64,000 nt of DNA from CAIMZW01 sp037130455 (GTDB lineage: Bacteria > Actinomycetota > Actinomycetes > Nanopelagicales > Nanopelagicaceae): the NCBI GenBank assembly GCA_037130455.1, contig JBAXSZ010000004.1, positions 1 through 64,000 of the forward strand, read 5' to 3'. The notes below the pieces were generated by a model. That model was not told the DNA's origin and did not search any database. It was given only the letters and a program-made list of their open reading frames with translations. This document shows, in pieces, positions 62,768-64,000 of the stretch; positions within the stretch are counted from its first letter, which is position 1; each line of letters begins with the position of its first letter. The translations under genes and the position numbers were made by a program.

Positions 62768-64000
62768 CTCAATTAACGCCAGTTCTCTCTGCGCATTGGG
62801 ATGAGGCTGACTCCTTCACTATTGCCGGTTACTGCCGCCATGGTGGGTACACAGCTATGGAAAAAGCGTTGGCCATGGAGCCAGATGCAGTAATTCAATT
62901 GGTAAAAGATTCCGGACTTCGTGGCCGTGGTGGCGCAGGTTTTCCCACTGGGATGAAGTGGGGCTTTATTCCACAAGGCGATGGCAAGGAACATTATTTA
63001 GTTGTTAACGCCGATGAATCAGAACCTGGGACTTGTAAAGATGTTCCATTAATGATGGCTAACCCCCACGTCCTTGTTGAAGGCGTGATCATCGCTTCAT
63101 ATGCAATTCGCGCTAACTACGCATTTATCTATGTGCGCGGTGAAGTTACCCACGTGGTTCGCCGGTTGCAGGCCGCAATTTCTGAAGCCTATGCGGCAGG
63201 TCATCTTGGCAAGAATATTCATGGCAAGGGTTACGACCTAGAACTCGTTCTCCACGTTGGAGCCGGCGCTTACATTTGTGGCGAAGAAACTGCGCTCTTA
63301 GATTCTTTGGAAGGTTTCCGTGGTCAGCCGCGGTTACGCCCACCGTTTCCAGCAATCGCTGGTCTTTATGCCAGACCAACAGTTGTGAATAATGTGGAAT
63401 CCATCGCTTCGGTGCCTTCCATCGTCAATAACGGCGCCGAATGGTTCCAATCAATGGGAACTGAAAAGAGCAAGGGTTACACCCTTTATTCACTCTCTGG
63501 TCACGTCGCCAACCCAGGTCAATTCGAAGCACCGTTAGGCATAACCTTGCGCGAACTTCTGGAATACGCCGGTGGAATTCGGGCTGGACATCAACTCAAG
63601 TTTTGGACTCCAGGTGGATCCTCAACTCCAATTTTCACTCAGGCCAATCTCGATACGCCACTGGATTATGAAGGCGTGGCCGCAGCTGGTTCCATGTTGG
63701 GAACTAAGGCGCTGCAAGTTTTTGATGAAACTACATGCGTAGTTCGAGCCGTCCTTCGTTGGACCGAGTTCTATAAGCATGAATCATGCGGAAAGTGCAC
63801 CCCATGCCGTGAAGGTACCTGGTGGCTAGTTCAGATTCTTCGGGATCTTGAAGCAGGAAAGGGGACCGCGGCAGATCTGGATAAATTGCTCGATATCGTC
63901 GACAACATTGCCGGTCGTTCTTTCTGCGCGCTAGCTGATGGAGCGGCAAGTCCAATTATTTCTTCACTCAAGCATTTCCGTGAGGAATATATGCAACATC
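62764..64000 (+). CDS. nuoF: NADH-quinone oxidoreductase subunit F (cut by window end)
   Basis: An open frame from ATG at 62764 runs off the window after about 412 codons, with no stop. It has the NADH-binding GLRGRGGAGFPTGMKW, the FMN region NADESEPGTCKD, and part of the N3 4Fe-4S motif (ESCGKCTPCREG). NuoF oxidises NADH and passes electrons to the iron-sulfur chain. Only the last 20-30 residues appear to be missing. Confidence 0.95.
   Translation, partial: MTQLTPVLSAHWDEADSFTIAGYCRHGGYTAMEKALAMEPDAVIQLVKDSGLRGRGGAGFPTGMKWGFIPQGDGKEHYLVVNADESEPGTCKDVPLMMANPHVLVEGVIIASYAIRANYAFIYVRGEVTHVVRRLQAAISEAYAAGHLGKNIHGKGYDLELVLHVGAGAYICGEETALLDSLEGFRGQPRLRPPFPAIAGLYARPTVVNNVESIASVPSIVNNGAEWFQSMGTEKSKGYTLYSLSGHVANPGQFEAPLGITLRELLEYAGGIRAGHQLKFWTPGGSSTPIFTQANLDTPLDYEGVAAAGSMLGTKALQVFDETTCVVRAVLRWTEFYKHESCGKCTPCREGTWWLVQILRDLEAGKGTAADLDKLLDIVDNIAGRSFCALADGAASPIISSLKHFREEYMQH

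Overview
This is a gene-dense stretch of an actinobacterial chromosome of moderate GC. I see about 62 protein genes, no rRNA, no tRNA, no CRISPR array, no insertion sequence and no gene-free stretch longer than about 150 bases. The actinobacterial assignment rests on family types: a GuaB1-type IMPDH paralogue, the tiny basic ribosomal protein bS22 next to proC, an XPB helicase with its Helicase_C_3 partner, an Rv2747-like ArgA, and ResB/CcsB cytochrome maturation beside men genes. The moderate GC, very short spacers and many 1-8 bp gene overlaps suggest a streamlined lineage such as freshwater Nanopelagicales/acI-like bacteria. That last step is inference.

Layout. 0-7 kb: guaB1, then a divergent cell-envelope group (a YkcB/ArnT-like glycosyltransferase facing an operon of polysaccharide deacetylase, YncE-like propeller and MprF-like DUF2156 protein). 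7-13.6 kb: TPR protein, a histone-deacetylase-like/TrmH/GNAT group, an EamA exporter, a D-Ala-D-Ala carboxypeptidase and heme O synthase. 13.6-18 kb: metZ, an ABC exporter and an NlpC/P60 hydrolase. 18-30 kb: a long + strand biosynthetic run of tilS, hpt, ftsH, folE-folP-folB-folK, panC, nadB-nadC, coaX, lysS and argA. 30-37 kb: clpC, mutY-radA, a cysteine-rich protein and proC. 36.7-40.3 kb: two secreted proteins flanking bS22. 40.3-46.6 kb: a small unknown gene plus a glutaredoxin, then xpb, an M20 peptidase, the helicase-associated protein and a HAD phosphatase. 46.6-51 kb: the System II cytochrome c maturation operon. 51-59 kb: menaquinone synthesis (menA, E, B, C, D, F, G) with a bioY biotin transporter. 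59 kb to the edge: nuoA-F of complex I, with nuoF cut by the window end.

Much of the last third builds one respiratory chain: menaquinone synthesis, the NADH dehydrogenase that reduces it, and cytochrome c maturation, with heme O synthase earlier in the window. The middle third makes folate, NAD and CoA precursors.

The most striking non-coding pattern is promoter economy. At least fifteen genes have a TANNNT-type -10 box ending 6-8 bases before the ATG/GTG and no Shine-Dalgarno sequence, so they should make leaderless mRNAs. Two divergent pairs appear to share one symmetric -10 box. I found no clear candidate for a wholly new multi-gene system. The best leads are the envelope cluster, the deacetylase/acetyltransferase pair, the cysteine-rich protein with an operator-like palindrome, and the two secreted proteins around bS22.
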